The translations under genes were made by a program, and so were the position numbers. A model generated the notes under the pieces. That model was not told the origin of the DNA. It was given only the letters and a program-made list of their open reading frames with translations, and searched no databases. DNA of 64,000 bases from Platanthera guangdongensis (lineage: Eukaryota; Streptophyta; Magnoliopsida; Asparagales; Orchidaceae): NCBI GenBank assembly GCA_039583875.1, contig CM077151.1, forward strand, positions 25,786,208-25,850,207, written 5' to 3'. How positions within the stretch are numbered: the first letter of the stretch is position 1; each line of letters starts with the position of its first letter. Positions 33,665 to 44,582 of the stretch are shown here, in pieces.

Positions 33665-33893
33665 TTATTATAATCCGCGCCTAAAAAAGAAAAGCTGCTT
33701 TCCCCGCCGCCGTCATCCCTTGCTAACACGCAAATCTTCCCTGTTCATCCTCTTTCTTCCCCCATTCCCTTCCGCAAAGAGACATTTAGGGATTTTGGTT
33801 CTTCGGATCAAAGTGAAGGGGAAGAGAAGACAGGATTGATGGCAGGGCACGGCCATCAGATTCCGCTAGGAAGTGGTTGGAACGATGATCGAG
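33665..33893 (+). promoter_or_regulatory. Probable 5' UTR / proximal promoter of the host gene
   Basis: About 230 bp between the foldback MITE and the start codon. CT-rich stretches (33690-33775) suggest a plant 5' UTR. An upstream ATG at 33839 opens a different frame and could act as an upstream frame if transcribed. Confidence 0.45.
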
Positions 33894-34079
33894 ATGGCCG
33901 ACGTTGCTTGGAACGCCATCGAGCATCGCATGGAGCGAAATGCTGCCACCAAAGAGGAGCAGGAGATTGCCCGCATCCGCTCCGAAAATCAGCGTCTGAA
34001 GCTTCTCCTTGCCGAGAATCTCTCTCTCCTTCAAGACATCTTGCAGGATCCTTCTCTAGCCAACGACTGCCCTCCCGAT
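33894..34079 (+). CDS. Host gene exon 1: uncharacterised coiled-coil plant protein
   Basis: 62 codons starting MADVAWNAIEHRM. An in-frame ATG at 33885 would add MIE, but I prefer 33894 because related plant proteins, as I recall them, begin MA[DE].AW. Residues 15-45 (EEQEIARIRSENQRLKLLLA) form a heptad-like coiled coil. The exon ends DCPPD at a GT donor (GAT|GTGACT). Exon 2 at 52950 then continues LHTRLLAVVGN in phase 0, giving a CPPDLHTRL junction that fits the family. Exons 1-4 give about 175 codons. The missing 3' exon(s) should encode the C-terminal part. I recall this as an uncharacterised plant family. Function unknown, no enzyme motif or signal peptide seen. Confidence 0.8.
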
Positions 34080-35012
34080 GTGACTCTCTTCCCTCCCGTT
34101 TTTCGTCAATTGCCCAATTATGAATGACAGTTGCAGTTCTAGGGTTTTCTCAAACAACAATTTGCGGTTCTTTTTTTATGTTTCACTATTGAAAGGCTTT
34201 TCCAGTTTCAAAACGTAGCGCTGGTGGTTTTGAGTAAAAAGATGGATATGAAACATAACTGCTCGCTGAAGAATGAATCAACTGAAGCTGTTTTAGCAAG
34301 ATAAAACTTTAAATGTCTGATTATATTGATCTATATAGATTCATGGATAGACACTTTAAGAGATAAATGCCTACTTTGATTTGTCCATGATTCTTAGCGT
34401 TTACTGATGCCTTTTTTTCATTGTTCTTCCGTTATATATAAGTACCTTTTAGCAACCATTCCTTGGCCTCAATCCCTTCATATGTATTTCTTTATGATTC
34501 TCTACATTTTGAGATGCAGTAAAGAAAAATCTTTACATTCACCCGGCATGCGGATAATAAAATTATTGCATGCAGGTTTAGGAGACAATTAGGAAAAATT
34601 CATGATCATCGTGTTAGTGATAATCTAGGAACATTTCTGGCTTTTGTCTAAAAGATTTCCATGAACATTTTTAGTCTGCAAGACTTAGAGATAGTCAGGA
34701 AAAATCCCCCAAAACTTTCTAAGAGTCTATCATGAAAAATCCTAGCCCGCTTACTTTCCCCGACTTTCACTGAATTGCTGTTACATGAGAGGAATGCATG
34801 AGGAATGTATTTCTAATTTTGCCAATATATAGTACGCTTATGTAAACACAATAGTTATTTTCACTCCCACTGTTGTCCTCTGGTTGAGATTTTGGTCAAG
34901 ACGAGTATCTGACAACATAACAAAGTAAAATGAAGGGAAGGAACTATCCGGGCTTGCAACTATAGGACATGTGGTTGCAGGAGACCCTGGCAGTTGGAAA
35001 GGGGTGTTATCT

Positions 35013-35350
35013 TGATATGCCCCGAATACAATGAAATAGTACAATCAGTTGCCAATGGAGAACAGAGAAACACCACCAACAGAATACTATAGCAAATAAC
35101 GGTCACACAACATACAATCAACCAACCTTAAGGGTAAAACCTTGAACAGGCGACACACTAGCAACATCGGCAGATCTTCCCCTCACTACCGATGAACTCC
35201 AGAACAACCACAATACACAGCCTAAAAAAAGAAGATACAACCCTACCCTTTGCCTTATATACTTGGCAATACAAGACAAAAATGCCCCTCCCAAATATTA
35301 AAAACTACCATTACTATCCCCGTTTCCCCCCCTGCATCCAGCACACATCA
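35013..35350 (-). repeat. 3' LTR of chromovirus 35013-49195
   Basis: 338 bp. The purine tract (GGAGTAGGGGGTAGT on the minus strand, 35351-35365) adjoins it. Confidence 0.92.
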
Positions 35351-35380
35351 ACTACCCCCTACTCCGCCATATCCTAGTCC

Positions 35381-35737
35381 TCAATGATGGAAGTGTGGGA
35401 AACGCTTCTGCATTGTCCAGAAGTCCTCCCATGTCGCTTCCTCTGGTGTACCCTGTGCCCATTGAATGAGTAGATGTGTTACGACCCTACCGTCCCGGGG
35501 AACAATGCGATGGTTCAATACCGCCACTGGTTCCATCATCAAATTTCCCTCACTGTTCACTGTCGATGGAAGTGGAGTGGATTGAGTTGGCGGGTCTCCA
35601 TGGTGCTCCCACAATTGTGATACATGAAAGGTATGGTCGATCTTCGCCTCCTCCGGAAGGTCTAGTCGATATGTCACGGTTCCGATCCTCTCCACCACTC
35701 GGAATGGGCCGAAGAATTGGGTTGTAGTTTGTGGCAA
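35381..35737 (-). pseudogene. Integrase C-terminus with chromodomain (old chromovirus)
   Basis: 118 codons: FFGPFRVVERIGTVTYRLDL, HTFHVSQLWEHHG, then a chromodomain with VVTHLLIQWAQGTPEEATWE and a hydrophobic end (FWTMQKRFPHF). It is separated from the core (35738-36411) by a frame change near 35740. The chromodomain marks the element as a chromovirus, like the copy at 867-6789, though the two are different families. Confidence 0.85.
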
Positions 35738-36693
35738 CCCCTTGGACGGATCGATGTTTGTTTATAGGGTTGTAGGCGAACATATACCCACAAACCCACT
35801 TCCAGCACTCGTTCCCTTCTCTTTTTATCCGCCATAACCAGCATGCGATTTTGGGCTGCCGCAAGATTCACCTTCAAAACCTGAATAACTTGTTCTCGTG
35901 CTGCCAAGGACCGGTCTACCTCCGCCACTTCCTCCAGGCCTGGACTATAGGTGACATGCAGCGGCGGTGCTTGTCCATAAATCACCTCGTATGGAGTCAT
36001 TTTGATCGCACTTTGGTACGTTGTGTTGTACCACCACTCCGCCAATGGTAACCAATGGACCCAATTTTTTGGCCTTTCGAAGCACATGCATCGCAAATAA
36101 TTTTTCAAGCATCGATTCACTTCCTCGGACTGACCGTTGAATTGGGGATAGTATGCGGTCGACAATTTCAGTTTGACATGTAGCACCCGAAAAATCTCTT
36201 TCCAAAACTGACTCACAAAAGTGGTATCCTGATCACTTACAGTGGCTTCAGGCATCCCATGCAATCTGAAAAAAACGGAATCCAAAAATACTTGAGCTAC
36301 ACCTTCGGCCGTATACAGATGGGCTAGTGCCATGAAGTGCGCTTGCTTGCTAAGGAGATCAACAACTACCAAAATCGTGGTCTTCCCATTAATTTTGGGG
36401 AGTCCTTCCACAAAATATTAAGATACTTCTTGCCAAATTCTCTCCGGTATCGGTAGAGGCTGAAGTAACCCCATCGCTTTTCGATTATCCGGCTTGCATT
36501 ATTGATAGATGGCGCATCGTTGGATGTATTCGTACACCACAACCTTCATTCCCTTCCAAAAATACAACTTGTGTAGGCGATGATATGTTGATGTGATGCC
36601 GGAATGCCCGCCCCAAGTACTGTCATGATACATTTGCAGCAATTTCAGCTTAAGGGCAGCATCGTCCCTTACCACCAACCGCCCCTTCCACAT
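35738..36693 (-). pseudogene. Integrase zinc finger and core (old chromovirus)
   Basis: 36499-36693 carries the zinc-finger part (LLQMYHDSTWGGHSGITSTY, then CAIYQ with one Cys of the CxxC lost). The core begins after a stop near 36410, where the first catalytic Asp context (DFVEGLP in relatives) reads YFVEGLP, so the Asp is lost. The second Asp (ATVSDQDTTFVSQFW) and the Glu region (YYPQFNGQSEEVNRCLKNY) remain. MTPYEVIYGQAPP ends the core. Non-functional. Confidence 0.85.
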
Positions 36694-36699
36694 TAATAA

Positions 36700-37386
36700 T
36701 CCCTTCTTGCATTGATATTTTAGATGACGGCTGCTGTCCGCAGTTTTTTGTGCTATAATTTACTGAATTTTAGGATCCCGTTGCCACATGTCCTTAAGTT
36801 GTCGTAGGAAATCTGATGTAATCGTGACCACGACGCACAACTCGGCCTCCTCCACCCCATCCCTTCTAGATAGCGCGTCAGCGCACAAATTTTCTTTTCC
36901 TTGCTTGTACTGTATAGTGTAGTCATATCCCAACAATTTAGACAAATATATTTGTTGCGCCGGGTCGCCGACTTTTGATTTGCGAAGAACTTTAGGCTTT
37001 GTTGGTCCGTGTGGATGATGAACAGTCCGGTGATTAAATAATGTCGCCACTGTTGCACTGCTAACACCACCGCCAACAATTCTTTCTCGTAGACCGATAA
37101 CATTGAGTTTTTCTTGCCCAAAGCCTTGCTAAAATATGCCACCGGTCGGCCTTGTTGTAAGAGAACCGCCCCTATGCCCTTGCCGGAGGCATCTGATTCC
37201 ACCACAAATGTCTTGCTGAAATCGGGTAAGCATAGCACGGGCGGCTGGGAGACGCACTTCTTGAGCTGTATGAATGCTTGTTTTGCTTCCGCCGTCTAAT
37301 GTAACCGGTTTAATTTGAGCATTTCCATTAGTGGTTTCGCTATGCCGCCATAGACTTGAATAAATCTCCGGTAGTATCCGATTAGG
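36700..37386 (-). pseudogene. RT end and RNase H (old chromovirus)
   Basis: From the insertion edge the minus strand reads LGLIGYYRRFIQVYGGIAKP, then VLCLPDFSKTFVVESDASGK (RNase H first Asp), YEKELLAVVLAVQQWRHYL (Glu) and HTDQQSLKFFANQK (Asp). A frameshift falls near 37000, after which LLGYDYTIQYKQGKENLCAD continues in another frame. The 5' side joins RT across the solo LTR 37392-38670. Confidence 0.85.
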
Positions 37387-37391
37387 CCTAG

Positions 37392-38670
37392 TGATGCAGT
37401 GGTAAGGCCGACACGAGGTGGACGCACTAAATGCGGTCCTATATGCAATGACGTGTAATGAAAGTGCACAAGTGGTCCGCTAAAATCACAAACAAGTAAT
37501 TATTTATTATGAATTAACAGCAGGTGCACATGCAGTTGCAAACAATTAATTAACGGAGGACAAATTATTAATTTTACAAAACGAAAAGGGGCGCAATTAC
37601 TTTTATGTAAGCGCAGAAGAAATCCTGCAAATCACACGACAAATAATGCTAATAACATTTAAAGAGAGAGCATCCACTACACGATATAGGTGCCAAAATA
37701 AAAAACATAACTTTACCACATTTCACATAGGCAGGCGGCGGCGGAAGCGGATGGAGGAGGCATTCGAGGTGGCTGCAGTAGGAGGAGTACACCGGGAATG
37801 GGGTGGGGCTGCTGGAGGCTTGAGGAAGTGGGCTGGCTATGATTTGGGGGTCATTAACAGTGACTGGGAGGGGAATTGGGCTGGTGGAAGGCCAACGGAC
37901 ATGGGAGGAGATGGGGTAGATGGAGACGTTTACTGTTGGGGTAAGGGCAGGGTGAAAGTCGACGGGAGAGGAGAGCAGCAGGAGGTGGTGGTTTGGGTTG
38001 CGGGTAGGGATCTGAAGGAGGTTGCCGGTGTGGGTTGCGGGTTTGGACAGGGAAGCAGGTGCTGGCGTATGCTGCGGGCTTGGACAGGGATGAAGTAGTC
38101 GACTAGGGTTGCGAGCTTGGACAAGGATGAAGTTGCCGGCGAGGCATGATGGCGCAGGGAGTGGGGAAGAAAGGGGAGGGATGTCAGCTCCGTTTCCGGT
38201 ACGGGAAAGACGGAGACGGGAGGGGGAATCTAGCGGAGGACTTACCAAATCGGGGAAGGGAGGCAGGGGAGAGGGTTGCCGGCGTCGCACCAGTGGTATG
38301 GAGGCAGAGGGGAAGCCGAGAATCACTCCCGGCGAGGAAGAACTGGCGTCGCACCCAGTCCAGGACCGACGGCTTAGGAAATTCTCCCAAACTCACGGTA
38401 CCCCATCGAACCGCCAGCCGCTGCTTTTATAACCCTAAAATAAAATAAAAACGTTTATAACTGCAAACTGAAATCAAACCACCCGAATCAGACGATGCAA
38501 AATGTCTGAACCAATTGGAGGCTAAATACATCTCAAAATATAAAAAAGTCTTATATGAATCTGACTCAGATCGAACATCCGGACACGACCACGGACCCAG
38601 ATCGTCCATCCAGGCAACGGATCACCGCCTCTTGCGGGAATATACACGCGTCGGTCGTGGCGCGCCGTCA
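37392..38670 (-). mobile_element. Solo LTR, 1279 bp, in the RT of the old chromovirus
   Basis: Starts TGATGCAGTGG and ends CGCGCCGTCA, with a perfect CCTAG duplication at 37387-37391 and 38671-38675. The RT reading (GFLG before, LGLIGYYRR after) resumes exactly across it. A TATA on the minus strand (GTTATAAAAGC, about 38416-38428) suggests minus orientation. It has no coding region, and the G-rich open frames in it are chance. The TGATGCAG start resembles the LTR of the element at 42171. Confidence 0.82.
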
Positions 38671-39568
38671 CCTAGGAAGCCACGCACCTGCTTCATCGTC
38701 TTAGAGGTCGGCCACTCCAACATGGCCCAGATCTTTTCCGGATCCGTGGCCACTCCCTCGTGTGAAATGATATGGCTCAGGTAGAGCACCATCTGTTGCC
38801 CGAAGCTGCACTTACTCCGCTTGAGAAATAAGTTATGTTGGCGTAGCATCTTCAATGTGAAGGTGAGATGCTTCAAGTGCTTCCTGCCAAGATTTACTAA
38901 AAATCAATATGTCATCAAAAAAGACTAAGATGAATTTTCGGAGTCGTGCTTGGAAGATCTTGTTCATTAAGCTCTGGAAGGTGGACGATGCGTTGGTCAA
39001 GCCGAATGACATGACTAGAAATTCGTAATGGCCATGGTGTGTTCGGAACGCCGTTTTGTAGACGTCCTCCGCTATTCGAACCTGATGCTAGCCCGCCCGC
39101 ATGTCTATTTGGAGAAGAAAACAGCCCCATGCAACTCACCGATGAGTTCTTTGATGATTGGAATTGAAAACTTATCTTTGACTGTTTGTAGGTTGAGTTG
39201 GCGGTAATAAATGCACAACCTTCATGTTCCGTCGCCTTTTTGTATGAGCACAAAGGGTGATGCGTAAGGGCTGCAGCTCGGTCGTATGATCCACGTGCAT
39301 GACATCTCATTCACCAACCTTTCTATCTCATCTTTTTGTAGCGGCGGGTAGCGATAGGGTCTCAAATTAATGCCCCATGCTCAACTTTTAGAGGAATGCG
39401 ATGTACACGTCCCCTGTCAGGTGGTAGCCCGGCTGGTTCTTTAAAAATGTCCGAAAAAACTGCTAGCACCTCTTCCAACTGTGCGGCCTCGTTCGGTGAC
39501 AACACCTCCCCGACTTCATTGCATTCCGCCAATTGTGTGACCTGTAGTTCGCTCATGATGTTGGCGGT
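38671..39568 (-). pseudogene. Reverse transcriptase (old chromovirus)
   Basis: 39362-39556 is the RT leader (EEVLAVFSDIFKEPAGLPPD). Between 39310 and 38880 the palm is broken by several stops and indels, but the catalytic region reads [20 protein letters not shown], intact at FFDD. 38671-38876 has [20 protein letters not shown] and GVATDPEKIWAMLEWPTSKT. It is bounded by solo LTRs on both sides. Confidence 0.85.
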
Positions 39569-41134
39569 TGTACAACCCCGTATTCGCAGAGTGGGTGTCC
39601 TCCCGGCAGGCGCAGGACCAGCTATGAGTTTTTAAGCTTTTGGAGAAGTTTTGCACTCTTGGTGACCAATTTAGGCCTAGCCCTTGTAATATACTAGTAT
39701 GGGGAGGAAAAATCCGCCTCCCCCCAGTGGCCCCTTTTTGGGGGGCGGGTGTGACAAGTTGCCTGACACCCGCCCCGACCTGATAGGTGCGAGGTGGGAA
39801 CAACATGACCGGTTGGAGGCCAGAACCCCGCCCCTTGCACTCTCGCCCCGGGCGGTCAGCTCGCGGGGGCGAGAGTGGCCTGCAGCCAGGCTTTCGCCCT
39901 GGGCGGTCAGCTCGCGGGGGCGAGAGCGGCCTGCGGCCAGGTTCTCACCCCGGGCGGCTAGCTCGCGGGGGCGAGAGCGGCCTGTGTCCAGGCTCTCGCC
40001 CCGGGCGGTCAGCTCGCGGGGGCGACAGCGGCCTGCGGCCAGGCTCTCGCCCCCGGTTGTCAGCTCGCGGGGGCGAGAGCGGCCTGCGGCCAGGCTCTCG
40101 CCCCGGGCGGTCAGCTCGCGGGGGCGAGAGCGGCCTGCGGCCAGGCTCTCGCCCCGGGCGGTCAGCTCGCGGTGGCGAGAGTGGCTTGCGGCCAGGCTCT
40201 CGCCCCGGGCGGCTAGCTCGCGGGGGCGAGAGCGGCCTGCAGCCAGGCTCTCGCCCCGGGCGGCTAGCTCGCGGGGGCGAGAGCGGCCTGCGACCAGGCT
40301 CTCTCCCCGGGCGGCTAGCACGCGGGGGCGAGAGCGGCCTGCGGCCAGGCTCTCCCCCCGGGCGGTCAGCTCGAGGGGGCGAGAGCGGCCTGCGGCCAGG
40401 CTCTCGCCCCGGGCGGCTAGCTCGCGGGGGCGAGAGCGGCCTGCGGCCAGGCTCTCGCCCCGGGCGGCTAGCTCGCGGGGGCGAGAGCGGCCTGCGGCCA
40501 GGCTCTCGCCCCGGGCGGCTAGCTCGCGGGGGCGAGAGCGGCCTGCGTCCAGGCTCTCGCCCCGGGCGGCTAGCTCGCGGGGGCGAGAGCGGCTTGCGGC
40601 CAGGCTCCCGCCCCGGGAGGGTAGCTCTTCGACGGGGGTCACCTGCTAGTCTCCGGTGCCCGGGGAGATGGGGGGTATGGCTCCTCCTGCCCTTGTACCT
40701 CTTTTGGCCATGCTTTTACCGTTATACCCTCGGGGTGGAATTACCTCTTTACCCCCCGGTGTGGATGTTTTTTATTGCGCAAGACCTTTTTGTCCTAGGG
40801 GTATTTGTGACATTTTGGTCCCTAGACTTGGAAAAACTATAAATAGACCCCCTTGGGTACCTTTGGAGGGAGAGTTTTTTTGGGCTTCCTCCTCTTTAGG
40901 CTTCTGCTTGGTTGAGTGAGAGATCTCTCCAAGGTACCCAGCTCAGCCATTGGTGAGGGAGGGGAAGTGCTCTTGTGACCTTCCGAGTGTGTGGTGGGAC
41001 CTCCACGCTAGAGCCGAGGGTTTGTTCCTAGTTTCCCAAGTCTTTGGTCCTTGACGTTCTCCCGAGTGTAGTAGGTGTGAGGTCACCCCTCTTTTGGGCC
41101 CCGAACTCCACAGAGGTCAATTTTGGCCTCAACA
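39569..41134 (+). mobile_element. Solo LTR B of the minisatellite family
   Basis: 1566 bp, TGTACAACCCCG...GCCTCAACA. Target duplication GCGGT (39564-39568) versus ACGGT (41135-41139), one mismatch. It aligns with the LTRs of elements A and E at both ends but carries a 51-bp array in the middle. It is inserted between protease and RT of the old chromovirus, in opposite orientation. TATA CTATAAATAG at 40838-40847. Confidence 0.8.
39849..40617 (+). repeat. 51-bp hairpin minisatellite, 15 copies
   Basis: The unit contains GGGGCGAGAG and its inverse CTCTCGCCCC around cggcctgcggccagg. Because 51 is divisible by 3, open frames over 300 codons appear on both strands (17-residue repeats such as RLARGGESGLRPGSRPG). 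None is a credible gene. Confidence 0.92.
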
Positions 41135-41139
41135 ACGGT

Positions 41140-42165
41140 CTCTGGTGGAACTTGAACCTCTCGGACTGTGCATAAAGACAATACATTTAAGTTCCCCACT
41201 TTTGACACCATCTTCTCCAAATTATGTTGCTTCATCCATGTTCCGTTCATGGATGGTGTTCCTCTTAGTGAGATTTTGCGGTCTTGGCTCATGAAGTCCA
41301 TCCGGAGGTTGCCAAAGTCCCAACGGATCACTCCCAATGTACTCAATCACTGAACCCCCAAATCAACTTCATACCCTTCGAGTGGTAGCACCAACACATC
41401 GGATGTGAAAAACACACCTTGCATTCACTATGTGGACCCCACCACCTTGCATTCGTCATGTGAATCCACCACCTTGCTAGCGCTGGACACCCGCCTCCCA
41501 TCTGCTATGGCCACATTGAAGGGAGGTATTGGAGTTAGGGAACATTGCAACTGGCGAACCGCGCCCTCGTCCAAGAAATTGTGTGTACTCCCTGAATCAA
41601 TCAACACTTGAATGGCTTGCCCACGATGCAAGGCCGTTACCTTCATGGTGTGATACTGAGTGACACCCATAACTTCATGCACCGATAAATGTGGAACCGA
41701 TTCCAAGTCTCCGTCTTCCTGTGTTGGGTCGGTATTCTCCTCGTTGGGTGGTTCCAGATCCATATCTTCGTCATCGGATAATAACTCCAAGCCATAAGAT
41801 CTCCCCCTCGCCAAACAACGGTGGTCCGATGTGTACTTGCTATCATACCAAAAGCAAAGGCCTTTAGTGCGCTTGTCCTCCATTTCTGCCGTTGTCAGCC
41901 TCCTGTGGTTACTTTGGCCGCCCTAATTGCTTTGGCCCCCATGAGAGTGAAATGGTGTGCGGGTGGAGAGTGGTTTGGGTGTTGACACTCTTTTCCGTTG
42001 CGAAACTGGTCTCGGACACGCTAGAAAAATTACGGCGTTGTGAAGATGCTGTCTGACGCTCCTCCATCCGGGCTAGGGCAAAAATTTCTTGGAGGGATTT
42101 CGGTTGAAACATGCGAATAGCATACCAAATATCATCCTTCAAGTCGGCAATGCAGAAACTCATGG
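41140..42165 (-). pseudogene. Gag C-part, zinc knuckle and protease (old chromovirus)
   Basis: 41909-42163 reads MSFCIADLKDDIWYAIRMFQ and then LQEIFALARMEERQ (end of gag). 41428-41883 has a degenerate zinc knuckle, CFWYDSKYTSDHRC, with the second Cys replaced by Tyr, then an acidic linker and the protease motif VLIDSGSTHNFL. Downstream sequence to 41140 continues protease (GVIRWDFGNLRMDFM) with frame breaks, up to the solo LTR. Confidence 0.85.
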
Positions 42166-42170
42166 CATAG

Positions 42171-43850
42171 TGATGCAGGACGACGCGTAGTGTTTACGCG
42201 TCTGTCGGCTTTTTTAGAAAACCCTAAATGCATGCGAAGATTCAAATTAATTTTGCAACGTTTGAGCGAAATTTGCACGAACTTAAAAAGAGACAACTAA
42301 TTTTTAATACATCACAAAATCGCTATTTTGTTTTAAAATTTAAAAATTTCTTAAAATGGTTCAGTTTAAATCCAGGGAAGGAAGTCTGCAACTTTCGATC
42401 CGTTCCCCTTGTCGTAGCAAAACGGAAATCGTGAACTCCAAATACGTTTCCGTTTGGAGTTTTCGACGTAACGTTTGCTGACGAAACTCGAGCGAAAACC
42501 CAGTAATGAGTCTAGTTAAACTAAAAGAAAATATAGACACTCACAACGAAACAGAAAGAAACAAGTTACCCACGGAAAGAGACGTTTTTCCATATCTAAC
42601 GCCGATGGCGATCACACGAGGAACTTCTCGTCGCCTTCAATCTTCCACTCCGAGGTCGGTCGCTATCGCACACGACACCAAGGAATTAATTCACTCCCTC
42701 ACACGAAGTGGTTCCACAGATTCACTCAACAAAGAAAAGAAGCCACAAACTAAACAAACTTAAAATTCACTCGCTCTCACACTAGAGGCTCCACGAAATC
42801 TCTATCACTCATGGAGGTTCCACGAAATCTCTAACACGAGATAAATTAGCAATTCCACTCAAAATCTGTAGTAAAGGAAACACTATTTCCTTCTACTCTT
42901 TGTTTACTTCTTCTCCAACGGAAATAGGAATACTAACAACAATATCAAAGGCCAAGCACAGTGAAATTAAAGTTACTGTTCACCCACTTAGACCTTACAA
43001 CAATTACTTTGGATTACTGTTCATCATCTTCCAGGAGATTTCACGGAACAACCAGCAAGTGGACTTCTGTTATAACATCACCTAACACCTAAATAAGAAA
43101 GTCTACAACAAATCTCTCAACTCCTAATCACTATTCGTTATCCCTAACACCTACAGCTCTCGCACAGATCTCTAATCGCGCCTAATTTCTAACAGGAAGC
43201 ACACAATAACCTCACACGGGAGAGAACAAACTCACAACAATCTTCAATTTCAATATTTCATCCATCATCAAACAAAAAACAAGCATCCCCTTTTATACGG
43301 GTATAAACAGAGAGAAAAAATAAGCAAAAAAAACCTGCCATGGAAGATGCGGCCATGGCGGAATCGAGGCGTCGTGGTCGGCGGTTGACATAGCATCGTG
43401 GTTGGCGGTTGCTGAAGGCGTCAATGTGGGGCTTCGGGAGAGTGGTCGAGCGTAAAATCCGCAGCTCCTGCGGTCAACAATGGCGAAGACAGGAGCCCTA
43501 GATCGTGCATGGACTGCTGAAACGGGAAGAAGAACAGTGCCAAGGGGGCTTGGCCGGTTCAACTTTACTAAATGGAACTCCTGGATGTTAACCTAAGTGT
43601 GTACACATTGTACACACACACATATTTATGTTTTATAAATATATATTCATAAATATTTAACAGAAAAAATATATATATATATATTTGTTTATATATATTT
43701 ACATATATATATATATATTTATTTACATACAAATTACTCAAATACAAAAGTGACGTAAATAAAATATTTTATACTGAGGGCCAATAGAGATCTGGTCGGG
43801 TGCGGCGGCGGGTAATTTTGTGACGCTCTGATCGGGACTGGACTCCACCA
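42171..43850 (-). repeat. 3' LTR of element 42171-48205
   Basis: 1680 bp. Minus-strand TATA (CGTATAAAAGGGG) at about 43289-43301, and an AT-rich stretch with (TA)n and (ATAT) runs at 43655-43725. Confidence 0.9.
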
Positions 43851-43899
43851 ACTCTCCCCCTCTCGAAATCACTCATCTCTGGTGAGTGCTCCGAGTGGT

Positions 43900-44535
43900 A
43901 GTGATGTAGAAGATCAACATCCATGCGTTGTAACTACTCGGCCAAGACCCAACTGGTCTTAGTCTTTGGTCTGCCATGCCAACGAACCAAATATCTCTAA
44001 AAAACCACAATCAGTAGTGGTCACTGTCCAATCTGCGCTCGGGAATTGGAATAGAATAATCTCCTGTTGTCTCATGCTCAACCTGAAACTGGCAGTGAAA
44101 ACAAAAAGAACTACGATGGAAGTGTCAGTAGCGGGATGAATGTCGGTATGTTCTGAATGTGGCTCCTCACTCTCACTCACCAACCCAAAATAAACAAACG
44201 GAGGAGAAGACAATGAAAATTCTAAAGACTCATGTGAGTAATCGTAGAATTAAGTCAGATTGGCTACGTTAAAAACAGGATTTGCTCGTCAAACGAAGAC
44301 ATCTCAAGTTTATACGCATTTTGCCCAATCCGATTTACTACTCGAAAGGGTCTAGTTCTACAGTTGCTAGCTTCTTTACTGCACCAGAAGGTAACCGTTC
44401 CGGATCTAGCTGAATCATAGCCAAGTCATCCATTTTAAAACTAGTAGCTATTTTATGCTTTTTTTTAATTGAGTTGCATAGAATCATGAATACTATGCAC
44501 TTTCCGCTCAAAATATTTTTATGCAAATCATGCAA
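43900..44535 (-). pseudogene. Integrase C-terminus and chromodomain remnant
   Basis: 44338-44535 contains FKMDDLAMIQLDPERLPSGA, the integrase C-terminal domain of chromoviruses. A one-base shift then gives RTRPFRVVNRIGQNAYKLEM. Near 43930-43990 another frame reads RYLVRWHGRPKTKTSWVLAE, a chromodomain. Frames are broken several times, so it is a relic. It shows that the pol-poor element descends from a chromovirus and that the deletion removed protease, RT, RNase H and the integrase core. Confidence 0.75.
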
Positions 44536-44582
44536 ATAAATAAATGAACTACTAATAAAACTAACGCCACAAATCGATGGTT

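Noticed and set aside
33304..33684. 126-codon frame upstream of the host gene as an extra exon
   Set aside because: It spans a foldback MITE with perfect 15-bp termini, and the reading has no domain.
33839..34123. Alternative frame from ATG 33839 as the start of the host protein
   Set aside because: It has no conserved reading. The MADVAW frame continues into exon 2 with a matching phase. The ATG is at most an upstream frame.
37646..38326. Glycine-rich (+) and proline-rich (-) frames of 150-225 codons
   Set aside because: Low-complexity shadows on both strands of a solo LTR flanked by the CCTAG duplication.
39677..40842. Arginine/glycine-rich proteins of 316-351 residues on both strands
   Set aside because: They are frames of a 51-bp minisatellite in a solo LTR. 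Several frames are open at once.
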